DNA of 24,164 bases from UMGS1370 sp963557065. GTDB taxonomy: Bacteria; Bacillota; Clostridia; Lachnospirales; Lachnospiraceae. The translations under genes were made by a program, and so were the position numbers. The notes under the pieces are model-generated. The model worked only from the letters and a program-made list of their open reading frames with translations, searched no databases and was not told where the DNA came from. The DNA is taken from assembly GCA_963557065.1 (NCBI GenBank), contig CAUWCT010000056.1:1-24164 (forward strand). The letters run 5' to 3'. The first letter of the stretch is position 1; the number at the start of each line of letters is the position of its first letter. Shown one piece after another: positions 22,056 through 24,164 of this stretch.

Positions 22056-23234
22056 ATGAACGAATTACAGTTAAAGTACGGATGCAATCCAAACCAGAAA
22101 CCTTCCCGTATTTTCATGGAGGATGGAAAAGACCTTCCAATTACGGTACTTGGCGGAAAACCAGGATATATTAACTTTTTAGACGCGTTTAACGGCTGGC
22201 AGCTGGTAAAAGAATTAAAAGAAGCGACAGGACTTCCTGCAGCTGCATCGTTTAAACACGTTTCTCCAGCAGGCGCAGCAGTAGGACTTCCACTGACCGA
22301 TACTCTGGCAAAGATTTACTGGGTAGACGATTTGGGAGAACTTTCCCCGTTAGCCTGCGCATACGCCAGAGCCAGAGGCGCAGACAGAATGTCTTCCTTT
22401 GGCGATTTTATCTCTCTGTCGGATGTATGTGATGCGGATACTGCAAAAATTATTAAGAGAGAGGTATCGGACGGCGTAATCGCTCCGGGTTATGAACCGG
22501 AAGCCCTGGAAATTTTAAAATCCAAAAAGAATGGAAACTACAACATTATCCAGATTGATCCAGCCTATGTTCCGGCTCCGATTGAGCGCAAGCAGGTATT
22601 TGGCATTACGTTTGAACAGGGAAGAAATGAGCTGGCAATTAATATGGATCTGCTTTCCAATGTGGTAACAGAAAATAAAGAGATTCCGGACGAAGCCAAA
22701 ATCGATCTGATGATTTCTCTGATTACCTTAAAATATACGCAATCAAACTCTGTCTGCTATGCAAAGGGCGGCCAGGCTATCGGAATCGGAGCCGGACAGC
22801 AGTCCAGAGTTCATTGTACCAGACTGGCAGGCCAGAAGGCAGACAACTGGTTTTTGCGTCAGGCTCCCCAGGTATTAAATCTTCAGTTTGTAGATGGAAT
22901 CCGCAGGGCAGACAGAGATAATGCCATTGATGTCTATATTGGCGACGATTATATGGACGTGCTGGCAGACGGAAGATGGGAAGCTGTCTTTAAAGTAAAA
23001 CCGCCGGTATTTACCAAAGAGGAAAAACGGGCATGGTTAGACCAGATGCAGGACGTAGCGCTGGGTTCTGACGCGTTCTTCCCATTTGGCGACAACATTG
23101 ATCGGGCATTTAAGAGCGGCGTGAAATACGTGGCTCAGCCAGGCGGTTCCGTAAGAGACGATGATGTAATTGAAACCTGCAACAAATATAATATGGCAAT
23201 GGCATTTACAGGGATTCGCCTGTTCCATCATTAA
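22056..23234 (+). CDS. purH: Stand-alone AICAR transformylase (PurH C-terminal domain)
   Basis: A 392-residue phosphoribosylaminoimidazolecarboxamide formyltransferase. It adds a formyl group from 10-formyl-THF to AICAR (ZMP), giving FAICAR. The catalytic Lys-His pair sits in SFKHVSPAGAA (K67, H68), and later segments such as TLKYTQSNSVCYAKGGQAIGIGAGQQSRVHCTRLA match the transformylase domain. The protein lacks the 190-residue IMPCH domain of bifunctional PurH. The upstream PurO-type gene supplies that activity. AAGGAG (22040-22045) precedes the ATG. Its substrate is the ligand of the riboswitch at 21185, so substrate accumulation should raise expression. Confidence 0.92.
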   Translation: MNELQLKYGCNPNQKPSRIFMEDGKDLPITVLGGKPGYINFLDAFNGWQLVKELKEATGLPAAASFKHVSPAGAAVGLPLTDTLAKIYWVDDLGELSPLACAYARARGADRMSSFGDFISLSDVCDADTAKIIKREVSDGVIAPGYEPEALEILKSKKNGNYNIIQIDPAYVPAPIERKQVFGITFEQGRNELAINMDLLSNVVTENKEIPDEAKIDLMISLITLKYTQSNSVCYAKGGQAIGIGAGQQSRVHCTRLAGQKADNWFLRQAPQVLNLQFVDGIRRADRDNAIDVYIGDDYMDVLADGRWEAVFKVKPPVFTKEEKRAWLDQMQDVALGSDAFFPFGDNIDRAFKSGVKYVAQPGGSVRDDDVIETCNKYNMAMAFTGIRLFHH

Positions 23235-23284
23235 AAATCCGGCAAAAATATGCAGAGTATCAGGTTTTGGAAAGGTCTTTGAGC

Positions 23285-23312
23285 ACAGGGCAAGCTGCCT
23301 TTGCATAGACTA
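23285..23312 (+). promoter_or_regulatory. Candidate mother-cell (sigma-K type) promoter of sigK
   Basis: CATAGACTA at 23304-23312 matches the sigma-K -10 consensus CATANNNTA, with AC at 23285-23286 17 bp upstream as the -35. It also fits the sigma-E -10 (CATACAMT) at 7 of 8 positions. No good housekeeping promoter is seen in the interval. This suggests sporulation-specific or autogenous expression. It is a short motif, so chance is possible. Confidence 0.45.
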
Positions 23313-23342
23313 AGAGTAAGTTTAGCTTTGAGGTGACTTTCT

Positions 23343-23966
23343 TTGAAGACTTTTCCAAAACCGCTTAGTGCCAGTGAGGAAAAAGAGTACCTGGAGCGTT
23401 ACAAAGAGGGTGACCAGGAGGCAAGGGCCGCGCTGATTGAACGGAATATGCGTTTGGTGGCTCATGTGATTAAAAAATACCAGTATACAGATTACGATAT
23501 GGAGGATCTTCTGTCTGTGGGAACCATTGGATTAATCAAGGCAGTCAATACCTTTAATATGGATAAGGGTTCCCGGCTTGCCACCTATGCTGCAAAATGT
23601 GTGGAAAATGAAATTTTAATGCTGTTTCGGGCAGGAAAAAAGTTTTCCAGAGAAATTTCAATTTATGAGCCCATTGGAGTAGACAAGGATGGAGAAAGCG
23701 TAAGTTTGGTGGATTTGATAGAAAGCGAACATACAGAAACCATTGATACCCTTATTTTAAGCCAGGATATAAAGATGCTTTATGATTCCCTTGATTCCTG
23801 CCTCAAGGATACAGAGAAAACGGTTATCCGCCTGCGTTACGGACTATATGGGGGGAATGAACACACGCAGAGAGAGATAGCGGCAATTTTGGGGATTTCC
23901 CGTTCTTACGTAAGCCGAATCGAAAAACGGGCAATCGAAAAACTAAGAGAGGGTTTTCAGTCATAA
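23343..23966 (+). CDS. sigK: Sporulation sigma factor sigma-K, without pro-sequence
   Basis: A 207-residue group 3 sigma factor that drives late mother-cell genes of spore formation. The start FPKPLSASEEKEYLERYKEGD aligns with residues about 28 onward of B. subtilis pro-sigma-K (NAFPQPLSSSEEKKYLE), followed by IERNMRLVAHVIKKY, DLLSVGTIGLIKAV and a region 4 ending SRSYVSRIEKRAIEKL. The start codon is TTG, with GAGGTGA 6 bases upstream. An in-frame TGA three codons earlier rules out any longer reading. The protein therefore lacks the hydrophobic pro-peptide that delays activation in Bacillus, as is known for C. difficile. The gene is intact, with no intervening skin-like element. Confidence 0.9.
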   Translation: MKTFPKPLSASEEKEYLERYKEGDQEARAALIERNMRLVAHVIKKYQYTDYDMEDLLSVGTIGLIKAVNTFNMDKGSRLATYAAKCVENEILMLFRAGKKFSREISIYEPIGVDKDGESVSLVDLIESEHTETIDTLILSQDIKMLYDSLDSCLKDTEKTVIRLRYGLYGGNEHTQREIAAILGISRSYVSRIEKRAIEKLREGFQS

Positions 23967-24036
23967 GGACTGGTATGTGACAGCCTGGTTTTGTCATTCA
24001 TAATTTGACGGCTGTATGGTATGGCTTCTGCCCTGT

Positions 24037-24101
24037 AAAAACTGCCGCAAGGTTTGGCCATTGTGAGGAAACTCTCATGGTCAAACCTTGCGGCAGTTTT
24101 T
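24037..24101. terminator. Very strong bidirectional terminator after sigK
   Basis: A 25-base stem (24037-24061 with 24077-24101, one mismatch-like pair) continues into GAG-GAAA-CTC. It ends in T5 on the plus strand and T5 on the minus. The hairpin is GC-rich near the base and stronger than any other terminator in the window. Confidence 0.85.
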
Positions 24102-24113
24102 GTATGAATAAAT

Positions 24114-24129
24114 GTAACAGTTCAGCCAT
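24114..24129. repeat. Arm of the dispersed palindromic repeat at the window edge
   Basis: GTAACAGTTCAGCCAT is identical to the left outer arm of the repeat at 356-506, but the following bases differ from it. It could be a decayed copy, or the outer end of a copy in the other orientation, since the arms are palindromic. Confidence 0.5.
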
Positions 24130-24164
24130 CAATGTCATTTAGTTAATTTTATATCCATATGGTT

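Overview
The window reads as a chromosomal segment of a low- to mid-GC, anaerobic, spore-former-related Clostridia, most likely a Lachnospiraceae member (Blautia-like). That assignment is an inference. It rests on a dgt-dnaG-rpoD cluster with a sigma-A of clostridial type, a sporulation sigma-K gene, a two-gene SufC/SufB-like Fe-S system, a type A RNase P RNA, split IMP-forming enzymes under a ZTP riboswitch, and strong AGGAGG-type ribosome binding sites. No phage, insertion sequence, CRISPR array or rRNA operon was seen. Most of the window is housekeeping DNA.

Layout. 1-720: two divergent tRNA-Leu genes (CAG on minus, AAG on plus), each with its own promoter and terminator, flank a 151-bp palindromic repeat. 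842-2529: a SufC/SufB-like pair (minimal SMS-type Fe-S assembly). 2580-4316: a subtilisin-family serine protease resembling clostridial Csp proteases. 4436-4675: a small XRE regulator. 4676-5179: a long intergenic stretch holding a second copy of the repeat, a tandem truncated third copy and the dgt promoter. 5180-13062: a co-directional run of dgt, dnaG, rpoD, trmK, a TGS/tRNA-synthetase-like nucleoside kinase, an SGNH hydrolase and a YitT-family membrane protein. 13261-14091 (minus): a secreted triple-PepSY protein with a consensus promoter overlapped by a perfect dyad. 14245-14642: RNase P RNA and a bidirectional terminator shared with the convergent pyrBI operon (14648-16002, minus). 16137-16973: an unassigned protein, possibly of the uracil-DNA glycosylase fold. 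17139-21090: a three-gene ABC export-type operon (ATPase, secreted and membrane-anchored protein, MacB/FtsX-like permease). 21185-23234: a ZTP riboswitch controlling a PurO-type IMP cyclohydrolase and a stand-alone AICAR transformylase. 23343-23966: sigma-K starting at TTG without a pro-sequence, then a very strong terminator and another fragment of the repeat at the window edge.

How the genes work together. dgt-dnaG-rpoD links dNTP turnover, primer synthesis and housekeeping transcription. pyrBI carries out the committed step of pyrimidine synthesis. The riboswitch pair carries out the last two steps to IMP and senses the pathway's own intermediate (ZMP/ZTP). The least explained items are the dispersed structured repeat, whose copies differ by substitutions that keep base pairing, and the ABC operon with its large secreted partner.
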